NCBI GenBank assembly: GCA_050700835.1 | Contig: JBOHDX010000078.1 | Coordinates: 1 to 34,146 of the forward strand | From: JBOHDX01 sp050700835 | Lineage (GTDB): Bacteria; Actinomycetota; Actinomycetes; Propionibacteriales; Nocardioidaceae | DNA: 34,146 bases | Direction of reading: 5' to 3' | Part shown: in pieces, positions 1-6,535 of the stretch | Layout of the letters: each line of letters opens with the position of its first letter | How positions within the stretch are numbered: the stretch's first letter is position 1 | The notes under the pieces: model-generated | The model's input: the letters and a program-made list of their open reading frames with translations, nothing else | Databases searched by the model: none | Told to the model about the DNA's origin: nothing | Program-made: the position numbers and the translations under genes

Positions 1-441
1 GGCGACGAGATCCGCGACGTCGCCGCCACCTAGGCCGTCCAGCACGCGGGCGACCGACGTTCCCAGTGCCGAGGCCCGGTCGCGATGGCGCCAGGGGTAG
101 GCCACCACTACCTGATCGGCGCTGATACCGGGTCGCACCCGGAGCCCGAGCCGGGTGGTGCCGGCCGCCGCGGCGACCCGGCGTACCAGCCGCGCGACGG
201 CGCGAGTTGCGAAGCGCTGGCGGAAGCCGCTGTGCGGCGCTCCGGGTCGGGCGCCGGACAGCCCTATGCCGGTGGCGAACCGGCGGGCTGCGTCCTCGCT
301 CAGCCCGGTCAGGGCGGCCAGGTCGAGGGTGAGCTTGATCGCCGCCCGCGGGAAGTACAGGTTCGGGCCCTCCAGGACCCGCAGCTCCAGCAGCGAGGCA
401 CTCGCGTCGGGGGGCGCGTCCGGATCAGTCACGATCGTCAT
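1..441 (-). CDS. Mur ligase-like protein, N-terminal part only (runs off the window)
   Basis: An open frame of 147 codons begins with ATG at 441 and continues without a stop to base 1, so only the N-terminus is present. The translation contains LRVLEGPNLYFPRAAIKLTL near residues 20-40, followed by a GFRQRF segment and a YPWRHRDRA segment. I associate this N-terminal pattern with actinobacterial proteins annotated as Mur ligase family or cyanophycin-synthetase-like. In those the ATP-binding GTNGKTT loop follows later and would lie outside the window. The start is 12 nt downstream of the lhgO stop, so it is probably the last gene seen of the fabG-fabI-lhgO transcription unit. The family call is from memory of the N-terminal pattern alone; no catalytic motif is visible, so the substrate cannot be stated. 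Confidence 0.55.
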   Translation of the reverse strand, partial: MTIVTDPDAPPDASASLLELRVLEGPNLYFPRAAIKLTLDLAALTGLSEDAARRFATGIGLSGARPGAPHSGFRQRFATRAVARLVRRVAAAAGTTRLGLRVRPGISADQVVVAYPWRHRDRASALGTSVARVLDGLGGGDVADLVA

Positions 442-453
442 TGTGGCAACCCG

Positions 454-1668
454 TCACCGTCCGCTGGCGGACGAGACCCCGAGGTCGTCGGCGAGAACCT
501 CCGCGATTGCGAGCGACGCCGTGGCTGCCGGCGACGGTGCGTTGCGCACCCACAGCACTGGACCGCGGCGTTGCAGGACGAAGTCGTCGGCCATCGCGCC
601 GTCGGGCAGGAGGGCCTGCGCGCGTACGCCGGCCCACGACTCCCCCAGGTCGGCCGCGGTGACGCCGGGCAGGTACCTCGCGACCGCGGCGGCGTAGCGG
701 CGCAGCGACAGCGACGACGCCGCCTCGCGCAACCCCGCTCTCCAGTGCCGGGCAGCGAACCGGCCGAGCCCGGGCACCCGCGCAATCTCGGCGAGGTCGC
801 CGAACCGGACCGCGCCGCGCCGACAGCCCTCGTAGGCGAAGCCGACCACCGCGTTCGGGCCGGCTTCGACGTGACCGTGCACGCCACGCGTCAGATGCAC
901 TCCCAGGAAGGGGTAGCGCGGGTCGGGGACCGGGTAGACCAGCCCGCGCACGCGTAGCGCCGCCGTCCGCGACAGTCGGTGGTACTGGCCGCGGAAGGGC
1001 ACCAGCATTCGCGGCAGCCCCGCGCCGACCGCGAGCCGGTCTCCGGTCAGACCGGCACACACCACGGCCTGGCGGGCGACGTGCTCGCCGTGGTCGGTGA
1101 CCACCCGCACCTGCGTCTCGCCGGCCTCGCAGCGCACGGCGTCGACCCGTTCCCCGAGCAACACCGATCCCTCCCGGCGCCGGATGTCGTCGGCGAGCGC
1201 GCGGGCGACGTCGCCGAAGTCGACCACCGCCGTGTGCGGGGAGTGCACCGCCGCGACTCCGGAGATCCCCGGCTCGACCTCGGCCAGTTGCGCCGGATCA
1301 AGCCAGCCGAGGTCCGGTACGCCGTTGGCGGCGGCACGACGCTCGATCTCCCGCAATGGTCCGACCTCGTCGTCGGTGACCGCGACGACAACCTTGCCGT
1401 GCTCGAGCAGGACGATCCCCTGCGCGTACGCGAACTCCCGCAGCAACTGACCGCCTCGGCGGCACAGCACCGCCTTGCGTGATCCGACCGGGTAGTAGAG
1501 GCCGGCGTGCACGACGCCGGAGTTGTGGCTCGACTGGTGCGCGCCGACGCGGTCCTCCTTGTCGACGACGGTCACCGATGCGCCCGGCTGTCGACGCAGG
1601 ATCTCGCGCGCCGTGGCGAGTCCGACGATGCCGGCTCCCACGACGATCGTCGTGTCCGGCGCGCTCAT
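454..1668 (-). CDS. lhgO: L-2-hydroxyglutarate oxidase (FAD-dependent, DAO family)
   Basis: 404 aa. The N-terminus carries a dinucleotide-binding GAGIVG loop (residues 11-16) for FAD, followed by the family-typical stretch SSHNSGVVHAGLYYPVGS (46-63). This stretch marks the LhgO/YgaF group within FAD-dependent oxidoreductases. LhgO oxidises L-2-hydroxyglutarate to 2-oxoglutarate, passing electrons to the membrane quinone pool in E. coli. Here the acceptor is unknown and there is no obvious membrane segment. I chose ATG 1668 because the FAD loop then begins at residue 11 as in the family; the open frame extends upstream, but that part is a shadow of fabI. It lies 32 nt after the fabI stop on the same strand, so co-transcription is likely. 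The length is normal for the family. Confidence 0.85.
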   Translation of the reverse strand: MSAPDTTIVVGAGIVGLATAREILRRQPGASVTVVDKEDRVGAHQSSHNSGVVHAGLYYPVGSRKAVLCRRGGQLLREFAYAQGIVLLEHGKVVVAVTDDEVGPLREIERRAAANGVPDLGWLDPAQLAEVEPGISGVAAVHSPHTAVVDFGDVARALADDIRRREGSVLLGERVDAVRCEAGETQVRVVTDHGEHVARQAVVCAGLTGDRLAVGAGLPRMLVPFRGQYHRLSRTAALRVRGLVYPVPDPRYPFLGVHLTRGVHGHVEAGPNAVVGFAYEGCRRGAVRFGDLAEIARVPGLGRFAARHWRAGLREAASSLSLRRYAAAVARYLPGVTAADLGESWAGVRAQALLPDGAMADDFVLQRRGPVLWVRNAPSPAATASLAIAEVLADDLGVSSASGR

Positions 1669-1700
1669 GGGCGTCCGGCGACCGTTGCGTACCGGACTCG

Positions 1701-2471
1701 TCAGGCCCCCATCGCGTGGTAGCCGCCGTCGACGTGCACGATCTCGCCGGTCGTCGCGGGGAAGAAGTCGCTCAGCAGCGCGACCACCGAACGGGCCGTG
1801 GGCACCAGGTCGTTCAAGTCCCATCCCAGCGGCGCCCGCGTCGTCCACTCCTCCTCGAACCGCGCGAAACCGGGGATCGCCTTGGCCGCCAGGGTCTTCA
1901 GCGCACCGGCGCTGACCAGGTTGCAACGGATGCCCAGCGGCCCCAGATCACGCGCGAGGTAGCGGTTGCACGACTCCAGCGCTCCCTTCGCGAAGCCCAT
2001 CCAGTCATAGCCGGGCCAGGCGACGGACGCGTCGAACGTCATGCCGACCACGCTCGAGCCGGTGCCCATGAGGGGCAGGCACGCCGTCGTCAGAGACTTC
2101 AGCGAGTACGCCGACACCTGAACCGCCTGGGCGACGTCGGGCCACGGGCCGCTCAGGAACTTGCCGCCGAGCAGAGTCTCCGGGTTGCCGTAGGCGATCG
2201 AGTGCACCACCCCGTCGAGGCCGTCGACGTGCTCGCGTACCTGTGCCTCCAGGCCGGCGAGGTGGTCGTCGTCGGTCACGTCGAGCTCGAGGACCGGCGG
2301 CTCGTTCGGCAGCCGCTTCGCGATCCGCTTGGTGATGGACAGCGCGCGGCCGAAGTTGGAGATGAGCACCTCGGCACCCTCCTCCTGCGCCACCCGCGCC
2401 ACGGCGAAGCCAATGGACGTGTCCATCGTGACGCCCGCAACGAGGATTCGCTTGCCCTGCAGGATGCCCAC
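1701..2471 (-). CDS. fabI: Enoyl-[acyl-carrier-protein] reductase (NADH), FabI/InhA type
   Basis: 256 aa. It catalyses the last step of each FAS-II elongation cycle, reducing trans-2-enoyl-ACP with NAD(P)H. The glycine-rich cofactor loop GVTMDTSIGF is at residues 13-22, and the FabI/InhA catalytic signature Y-x6-K is present as Y155 and K162 (InhA has Y158/K165). The NLVSAGALKTLAA segment and the terminal VDGGYHAMGA are also typical. The start is GTG 2471, preceded by an AAGGGA Shine-Dalgarno-like sequence; the longer upstream reading overlaps fabG in another frame. It follows fabG by 53 nt, reproducing the mabA-inhA pair of mycobacteria. The TMDTS loop is closer to InhA than to E. coli FabI, as judged by eye. 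Confidence 0.92.
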   Translation of the reverse strand: MGILQGKRILVAGVTMDTSIGFAVARVAQEEGAEVLISNFGRALSITKRIAKRLPNEPPVLELDVTDDDHLAGLEAQVREHVDGLDGVVHSIAYGNPETLLGGKFLSGPWPDVAQAVQVSAYSLKSLTTACLPLMGTGSSVVGMTFDASVAWPGYDWMGFAKGALESCNRYLARDLGPLGIRCNLVSAGALKTLAAKAIPGFARFEEEWTTRAPLGWDLNDLVPTARSVVALLSDFFPATTGEIVHVDGGYHAMGA

Positions 2472-2524
2472 GGTCGTGTCCCTTCGGTCGGCTGGTGCGG
2501 GGTGCTGGTCAAGGTCGCGAGTCG

Positions 2525-3229
2525 TCAGTGCCCCATCCCGAGGCCTCCGTCGACGGGCAGGACTGCGCCGGTGACGTACGCACCCCCGTCGCCGGCCAGG
2601 AAGCGTACCGCCGCGGCGACCTCGTCCACATGGGCGTAGCGGCCCAGCGGGATCTGTGCTTTGTACTCCGCCTTCTTGTCCTCGGGCAGCTGCGCGGTCA
2701 TGTCGGTCTCGACGAAGCCGGGCGCCACCACGTTGGCGGTGATGCCGCGGCTCCCCAGCTCGCGGGCGAGCGAGCGTGCCATGCCGACCAGGCCGGCCTT
2801 GCTGGCGGCGTAGTTGACCTGCCCGGCGCTGCCGAGGAGCCCGACGACCGACGAGATGAAGATGATCCGTCCCCGTCGCTGCCGAAGCATCCCGCGGGCG
2901 GCCCGCTTCGCCACCCTGAACGAGCCGGTGAGGTTCGTCGCGATGACGTCGGACCAGTCGTCCTCGCTCATGCGCAGCACCAGCGTGTCCCGGGTGACGC
3001 CGGCGTTGGCCACCAACACCTCGACCAGCCCTTGATGCTCTTCGATCTCGGTGAAGGCGGCGTCCACCTGAGCCTGGTCGGTGATGTCGCACCGCACCCC
3101 GAAGAGTCCTTCGGGCGGTTCGCCGCTGCGGTACGTCACGGCCACCTGATCGCCGTCGGCGGTCATCGCCCGGGCGATGGCGAGCCCGATTCCGCGGCTG
3201 CCGCCGGTGACGAGGACCGATCTGCCCAC
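2525..3229 (-). CDS. fabG: 3-oxoacyl-[acyl-carrier-protein] reductase (beta-ketoacyl-ACP reductase)
   Basis: 234 aa classical short-chain dehydrogenase. It reduces 3-oxoacyl-ACP to 3-hydroxyacyl-ACP with NADPH in FAS-II. The cofactor loop TGGSRGIG spans residues 8-15, NAG is at 75-77, and the catalytic tetrad is N99, S127, Y140 and K144 (YAASK). The C-terminal LPVDGGLGMGH is typical of FabG. The start is GTG 3229, set by a strong GGAGGA Shine-Dalgarno 5 nt upstream. It is the first gene of the fabG-fabI-lhgO unit. A possible -10 box (TAGCGT on the minus strand) lies about 80 nt upstream at 3311-3306. The synteny with mabA-inhA supports a FAS-II role over a generic SDR role. Confidence 0.92.
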   Translation of the reverse strand: MGRSVLVTGGSRGIGLAIARAMTADGDQVAVTYRSGEPPEGLFGVRCDITDQAQVDAAFTEIEEHQGLVEVLVANAGVTRDTLVLRMSEDDWSDVIATNLTGSFRVAKRAARGMLRQRRGRIIFISSVVGLLGSAGQVNYAASKAGLVGMARSLARELGSRGITANVVAPGFVETDMTAQLPEDKKAEYKAQIPLGRYAHVDEVAAAVRFLAGDGGAYVTGAVLPVDGGLGMGH

Positions 3230-3305
3230 GAGGCTCCTCCTTGCCGTTCTGGTTCTGGCCGCGGGGCGGAACCCTCGCCTCAGGCGCCGGCCCGCATCGC
3301 CGCCG

Positions 3306-3311
3306 ACGCTA
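3306..3311 (-). promoter_or_regulatory. Candidate -10 box for the fabG operon
   Basis: The minus strand reads TAGCGT here, fitting the actinobacterial TANNNT -10 pattern, in the 153-bp divergent gap between fabG and the DUF3099 gene. It would give a leader of about 70 nt before fabG, which has its own strong Shine-Dalgarno. No clear -35 box was seen, so this is weak. Confidence 0.3.
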
Positions 3312-3369
3312 TCGGCTACCGGCAAGTACCCCGAAGGCGGACCGCCGGGCATTCCGGACGGGCGAGGCG

Positions 3370-3382
3370 TAGCGTGAGAGAC
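3370..3382 (+). promoter_or_regulatory. Candidate leaderless promoter of the DUF3099 gene
   Basis: TAGCGT at 3370-3375 fits TANNNT and is followed by exactly 7 nt before the ATG at 3383. Transcription would therefore begin at or next to the start codon, a common actinobacterial arrangement. No convincing Shine-Dalgarno precedes the ATG, which agrees with leaderless translation. Confidence 0.5.
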
Positions 3383-3718
3383 ATGGTGCAGGCAGATCCG
3401 AACCCGGTCAGCATCACCACCGCGCGCCGAGGCAGAAGTGCCGACATCCACTCGCGCGAGGTCCGCTACCTGGTCTCGATGGGGATCCGCACCGTCTGCT
3501 TCCTGTGCGCCGTCGTCGTCGGCGGTCCGCTGCGCTGGGTGTTCATCGCCGCCGCCCTGATCCTGCCCTACATCGCGGTCGTCTTCGCGAACGCGGCCGG
3601 CGGACGTTCGGCACAGGACGACGCCGAGCCCTACACGCCCACGTTCGGTGAGCTGGAGCAGGGCGGCAGCGCCCTTCCGGAGGGCCACGAGGAGTCCGGC
3701 GAAGATCCGCGGGGGTGA
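3383..3718 (+). CDS. DUF3099 family small membrane protein
   Basis: 111 aa. The sequence ITTARRGRSADIHSREVRYL (11-30) followed by a hydrophobic pair of segments (about 32-48 and 50-70) matches the actinobacterial DUF3099 family. Its function is not known to me. The N-terminus is basic and polar and the tail after residue 72 is acidic (many Glu/Asp), so a two-helix inner-membrane protein with both ends on the same side is the simplest topology. ATG 3383 is favoured by a TANNNT box 7 nt upstream; a longer in-frame reading upstream runs through the antisense of fabG and is not credible. It is divergent from fabG and is followed by the 6C-like RNA on the same strand. Confidence 0.82.
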   Translation: MVQADPNPVSITTARRGRSADIHSREVRYLVSMGIRTVCFLCAVVVGGPLRWVFIAAALILPYIAVVFANAAGGRSAQDDAEPYTPTFGELEQGGSALPEGHEESGEDPRG

Positions 3719-3818
3719 CGCGCCTCGACACGGTTCGGCCGGCTTTCCCCCCATTGAGCTCGGCGTTTTCCGGCTGGCTCACCGAGGGGTTCCGGTGGCC
3801 GCAGACCTGCCTCCGTGT

Positions 3819-3824
3819 CATGAT
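3819..3824 (+). promoter_or_regulatory. Candidate -10 box for the 6C-like small RNA
   Basis: CATGAT matches the TATGAT form of the -10 consensus at 5 of 6 positions and is placed so that transcription would begin near A3831, one base before the first hairpin. No recognisable -35 box was found at 16-18 bp upstream. Confidence 0.4.
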
Positions 3825-3830
3825 CTGCCT

Positions 3831-3903
3831 AGCGCTTCGCCTCCCCCGTCGAAGCGCGTGGTGCCGGACGGCCTCCCCCGTGGCTGTCCGGCACCCCCCT
3901 TTT
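3831..3903 (+). ncRNA. 6C-family small RNA (two hairpins with C-rich loops)
   Basis: Two adjacent hairpins can be drawn. Hairpin 1 pairs GCGCTTCG (3832-3839) with CGAAGCGC (3850-3857) around loop CCTCCCCCGT (3840-3849). Hairpin 2 pairs GTGCCGGAC (3861-3869) with GTCCGGCAC (3886-3894), continued inward by a G-U pair and GCC/GGC, and presents the same string CCTCCCCCGT at 3872-3881. It is followed by C-rich sequence and a TTTT run at 3900-3903, so hairpin 2 can also act as an intrinsic terminator. Two stem-loops with identical C-rich loops and a terminal U run fit the actinobacterial 6C RNA family (called 6C or B11 in M. tuberculosis, from memory), whose loops are thought to pair with G-rich ribosome-binding regions of mRNAs. 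The 5' end is inferred from a -10-like box; the 3' end from the T run. Confidence 0.75.
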
Positions 3904-3922
3904 CCCGGGGAGTGGACAGCGC

Positions 3923-4192
3923 GTGAACGACTCAGATCCAGACGCCGACTGCGATTCCGACTCAGGCTCCGACTCAGGCTCCGGCTCCGGCTCCGGCTCG
4001 GAGCTGATCTGCTCCGCCAAGGGCTGTCATCGCCGCGCGACCTGGGCACATCTGTGGAACAACCCGCGCCTGCACACGCCGGAGCGACGCAAGACGTGGC
4101 TGGCCTGCGACGAGCACAAAGCGACGCTCGCGGCATTCTTGGGGGCGCGAGGTTTCCTGCGCGAAACCCGGCCCCTGCCGCTCGACGACTGA
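3923..4192 (+). CDS. Small conserved actinobacterial protein with Cys/His pairs, repeat-expanded N-terminus
   Basis: 89 aa. Residues 29-89 look like a conserved small domain, with CSAKGC (30-35), a WNNPRLHTPERRKTWLACDEH stretch (45-65) and ARGFLRE near the end. C30, C35, C62 and H65 could bind a metal, but this is inference. Similar proteins in actinobacteria are, from memory, often auto-labelled acetone carboxylase, a label nothing here supports. Residues 3-26 are a low-complexity Asp-Ser-Gly run encoded by hexanucleotide repeats; homologues as I remember them start near residue 27. The start is GTG 3923, the only reasonable one, with a GGGGAG about 10 nt before it. It begins only 19 nt after the T run of the 6C-like RNA, so it may be expressed by read-through. 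It converges on moaA. Confidence 0.7.
   Translation: MNDSDPDADCDSDSGSDSGSGSGSGSELICSAKGCHRRATWAHLWNNPRLHTPERRKTWLACDEHKATLAAFLGARGFLRETRPLPLDD
3927..4003 (+). repeat. Degenerate hexanucleotide array inside a coding sequence
   Basis: Units related to GACTCA/GGCTCC recur in phase of 6 through the 5' end of the small protein gene, clearest at 3958-4000. Because the unit is a multiple of three it keeps the frame and encodes alternating Asp-Ser and Gly-Ser. Similar hexamer arrays occur at 6390, 6447, 14378 and 21191. Confidence 0.75.
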
Positions 4193-4237
4193 CGTCGACG
4201 CCGGTCGAGGACCGTCACCGCCGGCAAATCTCAGCGG

Positions 4238-5266
4238 TCAGCCGCCGATGGCCGACATCGGGCGGGTGGGCTGCAAGAACGACGGGTCGTCGATGCCGTG
4301 ACCTGGACGCTTGCCCCATAGGGCGGCCCGCCAGCGGTCGGCGATCTCGTCGTCACCGGCGCCGCCGCGCAGCGCCGCACGCAGGTCGGACTCCTCGCGC
4401 GCGAACAAGCAGTTGCGCACCTGACCATCCGCGGTCAGCCGGACCCGGTCGCAGTCACCACAGAACGGCCTGGTCACCGAGGCGATGATGCCGATGGTCT
4501 CGGGGCCACCGTCGACTTTGAACAGCTCCGCGGGCGCGGAGCCACGTGGCTGCTCCGCCGGGGTCAGGTCGACGTGCGGGGCGAGCAGATCGAAGACCTC
4601 CTCCGCGGTCACCATCGCCTCACGGCTCCAGCCGTGCTGCGCGTCGAGCGGCATCTGCTCGATGAACCGCAGCTGGTAGCCACGCTCGAGACACCAACGG
4701 ACCAGCTCGGGAGCCTGGTCGTCGTTGATCCCGCGCAGGAGCACGGCATTGACCTTGACCGGACGCAGTCCGGCCGCGTCGGCGGCGGCCAGGCCCTCGA
4801 CAACGTCGTGCAGCCGAGCCCGTCGGGTGATCTGCTCGAACGTGTCCGGCCGCACGGTGTCGAGGCTGACGTTCACCCGGTCGAGCCCGGCCCCGGCCAG
4901 CGCGGGCGCCGTGCGGCTCAGGCCCATCCCGTTGGTCGTAAGGGCCAGGGTGGGTCTTGGCTGGAGTGCGGCCGCGGCGGCGACCAGACCTGCCAGCCCC
5001 CGGCGCAGCAGGGGCTCGCCACCGGTAAACCGGATCTGGCGTACGCCCAGCCGCTCGACCGCGATGGTCATCAACCGGACGACTTCGTCGTCGGTCAGCG
5101 TCTCCTCGGTGGGCAGCCAGTCGAGTCCCTCGGCAGGCATGCAGTATTGGCAGCGCAGGTTGCACCGGTCGGTCAACGAGACGCGCAAGTCGGTGGCCAC
5201 GCGGCCGAACTGGTCCCGCAGGGCCAGGTCGCCGGCCACAGGTGGCGGCAGTTCGTTGACGGTCAT
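4238..5266 (-). CDS. moaA: GTP 3',8-cyclase (molybdenum cofactor biosynthesis protein A)
   Basis: 342 aa radical-SAM enzyme. With MoaC it converts GTP to cyclic pyranopterin monophosphate, the first step of molybdopterin synthesis. The N-terminal 4Fe-4S motif C-x3-C-x2-C is C35/C39/C42 (CNLRCQYC). TGGEP (81-85) is the SAM-contact motif. The C-terminal second cluster ligands are C269, C272 and C286 (CGDC...RNCLF). The protein ends in the family-typical MSAIGG. Length is normal. ATG 5266 is set by a TAGACT box 6 nt upstream, so the transcript is probably leaderless. No other moa gene is in the window; the next gene upstream is the divergent SURF1 gene. As an Fe-S enzyme it would depend on the SUF system encoded further along. 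Confidence 0.95.
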   Translation of the reverse strand: MTVNELPPPVAGDLALRDQFGRVATDLRVSLTDRCNLRCQYCMPAEGLDWLPTEETLTDDEVVRLMTIAVERLGVRQIRFTGGEPLLRRGLAGLVAAAAALQPRPTLALTTNGMGLSRTAPALAGAGLDRVNVSLDTVRPDTFEQITRRARLHDVVEGLAAADAAGLRPVKVNAVLLRGINDDQAPELVRWCLERGYQLRFIEQMPLDAQHGWSREAMVTAEEVFDLLAPHVDLTPAEQPRGSAPAELFKVDGGPETIGIIASVTRPFCGDCDRVRLTADGQVRNCLFAREESDLRAALRGGAGDDEIADRWRAALWGKRPGHGIDDPSFLQPTRPMSAIGG

Positions 5267-5278
5267 CTGCTCAGTCTA
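5267..5278 (-). promoter_or_regulatory. Candidate leaderless promoter of moaA
   Basis: On the minus strand TAGACT (5278-5273) is followed by 6 nt and then the moaA ATG at 5266. No Shine-Dalgarno is visible, consistent with transcription starting at the start codon. Confidence 0.5.
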
Positions 5279-5346
5279 GGGGGCGGGTCGGACAACCCGG
5301 CGCTGTCCGGACCACCCCGCTTGGCGCACGGCCGCTTCGGCGGGAC

Positions 5347-5359
5347 TACCGTCATCTGC
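5347..5359 (+). promoter_or_regulatory. Candidate leaderless promoter of the SURF1 gene
   Basis: TACCGT (5347-5352) is followed by 7 nt and then GTG at 5360. It lies in the 93-bp divergent gap with moaA and supports the GTG as the true start. Confidence 0.5.
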
Positions 5360-6217
5360 GTGTACAGGTTCGTGCTGAGTCGGCGCTGGATCGGCTTCGC
5401 GCTGTTCGTGGCCGTGCTCGGTCTGGTGTGCGTACGCCTGGGGATCTGGCAGCTCGATCGTCTGCACGAGAGACTCGCCAACAACTTGGTGGTCACGACC
5501 AACGAGGCAGCCCAGCCGGCGCCGGTGACCGCCGTCGCGCCGCTGGGGACCCAGGTGAGCCCCGCGCAGCAATGGCGGCGCGTCACCGCGACCGGCACGT
5601 ACGACGTGGCACACCAGATCCTCCTCAAGTACCAGACCCACGGCTCCAGTCAGGGAGTCAACGTGGTCACGCCACTGGTCGAGACCGGCGGGACCATCGT
5701 CCTGGTGGACCGTGGCTGGACACCCAGCGTGAACAATCCCACCCATGCGCCCTCGGTGCCGGCACCCAGCACCGGCCAGGTGACGGTGACCGGGTGGCTG
5801 CAGCCGGACAGTACCGCGGGCAGCGACGCGGTCGTGCCCCACGACGGCATGGTGCGCGCGATCTCCGCCGCGTCGATCGCGCCCACGCTGGCCGCGTCCC
5901 CCGGCAGGGTGACCGACGGCTACGTCCAGATGCTCTCGCAGAGTCCGTCCCCGGCCGCACCGCTGTTGGGGCCGAGCAAGCCCGAGCTGGGCCAGGGGCC
6001 GCACCTGTTCTATGCGCTGCAGTGGTTCTTCTTCGCGATGCTGGCGATCTGCGGCTGGTTCTACTTCGCCTGGACCGAGGCGCACCCGCGTACCGGCCCG
6101 AAGCGGGCCAGGTTCGGAGCGGACAAGGAGGACTACGACGACGTCGAGTCCGGCACGAACGGGAACCATCAGCCAGACCCGGTGGGACGTGGCGACCCGG
6201 CGTCGATCACCCGCTAG
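5360..6217 (+). CDS. SURF1-family cytochrome oxidase biogenesis protein
   Basis: 285 aa. The layout is that of SURF1/Shy1: a first transmembrane helix at about 11-28, the conserved LGIWQLDRLHER right after it (27-38), a long extracytoplasmic domain including VDRGW, and a second helix at about 214-238 inside FYALQWFFFAMLAICGWFYFAW. SURF1 proteins help insert heme A into subunit I of aa3-type cytochrome c oxidase. This fits ctaA and ctaB further along the window, although they are not adjacent. GTG 5360 is chosen because a -10-like box sits 7 nt upstream and the first helix then starts at residue 11. The C-terminal tail after residue 238 is polar and variable. Confidence 0.88.
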   Translation: MYRFVLSRRWIGFALFVAVLGLVCVRLGIWQLDRLHERLANNLVVTTNEAAQPAPVTAVAPLGTQVSPAQQWRRVTATGTYDVAHQILLKYQTHGSSQGVNVVTPLVETGGTIVLVDRGWTPSVNNPTHAPSVPAPSTGQVTVTGWLQPDSTAGSDAVVPHDGMVRAISAASIAPTLAASPGRVTDGYVQMLSQSPSPAAPLLGPSKPELGQGPHLFYALQWFFFAMLAICGWFYFAWTEAHPRTGPKRARFGADKEDYDDVESGTNGNHQPDPVGRGDPASITR

Positions 6218-6375
6218 CGCTTCACCGCTTCACCGCTTCACTCGCCCCTTCGCCGCTTCACTCGCCCCCCGCACCGCCGAACGGGGCCACGCTTCAGCGC
6301 TTCACTCGCCCGCCGTACCGCCGAACCGGGCATTTCGGACGGATAACGGTACCTCCGGCGTGTGAAGCGGCGGCA
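6218..6375. repeat. Cluster of GCTTCAC repeats in the SURF1-GH15 gap
   Basis: Just after the SURF1 stop, GCTTCACC/GCTTCACT occurs several times (6219-6309). A longer unit of roughly CGCTTCACTCGCCC followed by a CCG-ACCGCCGAAC block occurs twice (about 6254-6285 and 6300-6330). The reverse complement GTGAAGC appears at 6362-6368. No open reading frame with codon support lies here. I see no terminator with a T run. Confidence 0.6.
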
Positions 6376-6389
6376 GGAGGCAGGCGACA

Positions 6390-6476
6390 CCCAGACCGAG
6401 ACCCAGACCCAGACCCAGACCCAGACCCAGACCCAGACCCGACGCACGGACCCGGACCCGGACCCGGACCCGGACA
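6390..6476. repeat. Two adjoining hexanucleotide arrays, (CCCAGA)n then (CCCGGA)n
   Basis: Positions 6390-6440 hold about 8.5 copies of CCCAGA with one CCGAGA variant; after a short break, 6447-6476 holds about 5 copies of a CCCGGA-type unit. They are noncoding and end about 60 bp before the GH15 gene start. Reading frames through them give only Asp-Pro, Ser-Gly or Trp-Val dipeptide runs. Confidence 0.9.
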
Positions 6477-6523
6477 CAGACCCCAGAGCCAGGGCGGGGC
6501 ACCCGCGGCCACGCGGTCTCGGC

Positions 6524-6535
6524 TAGAACTGTCCC
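6524..6535 (+). promoter_or_regulatory. Candidate leaderless promoter of the GH15 gene
   Basis: TAGAAC at 6524-6529 is followed by 6 nt and the ATG at 6536. The last base departs from TANNNT, so it is weaker than the other boxes. No Shine-Dalgarno is seen. Confidence 0.35.

Noticed and set aside
3543..4136. Minus-strand 197-codon frame over DUF3099 and the 6C RNA
   Set aside because: Arg/Ser-rich low-complexity antisense product with no domain; overlaps two better supported features.
3715..4488. Long plus-strand reading frame across the 6C region and the 3' end of moaA
   Set aside because: It overlaps the small protein gene and moaA, is Arg/Pro-rich with LRLRLR runs from the hexamer repeat, and has no recognisable motif; it is a shadow of other features.
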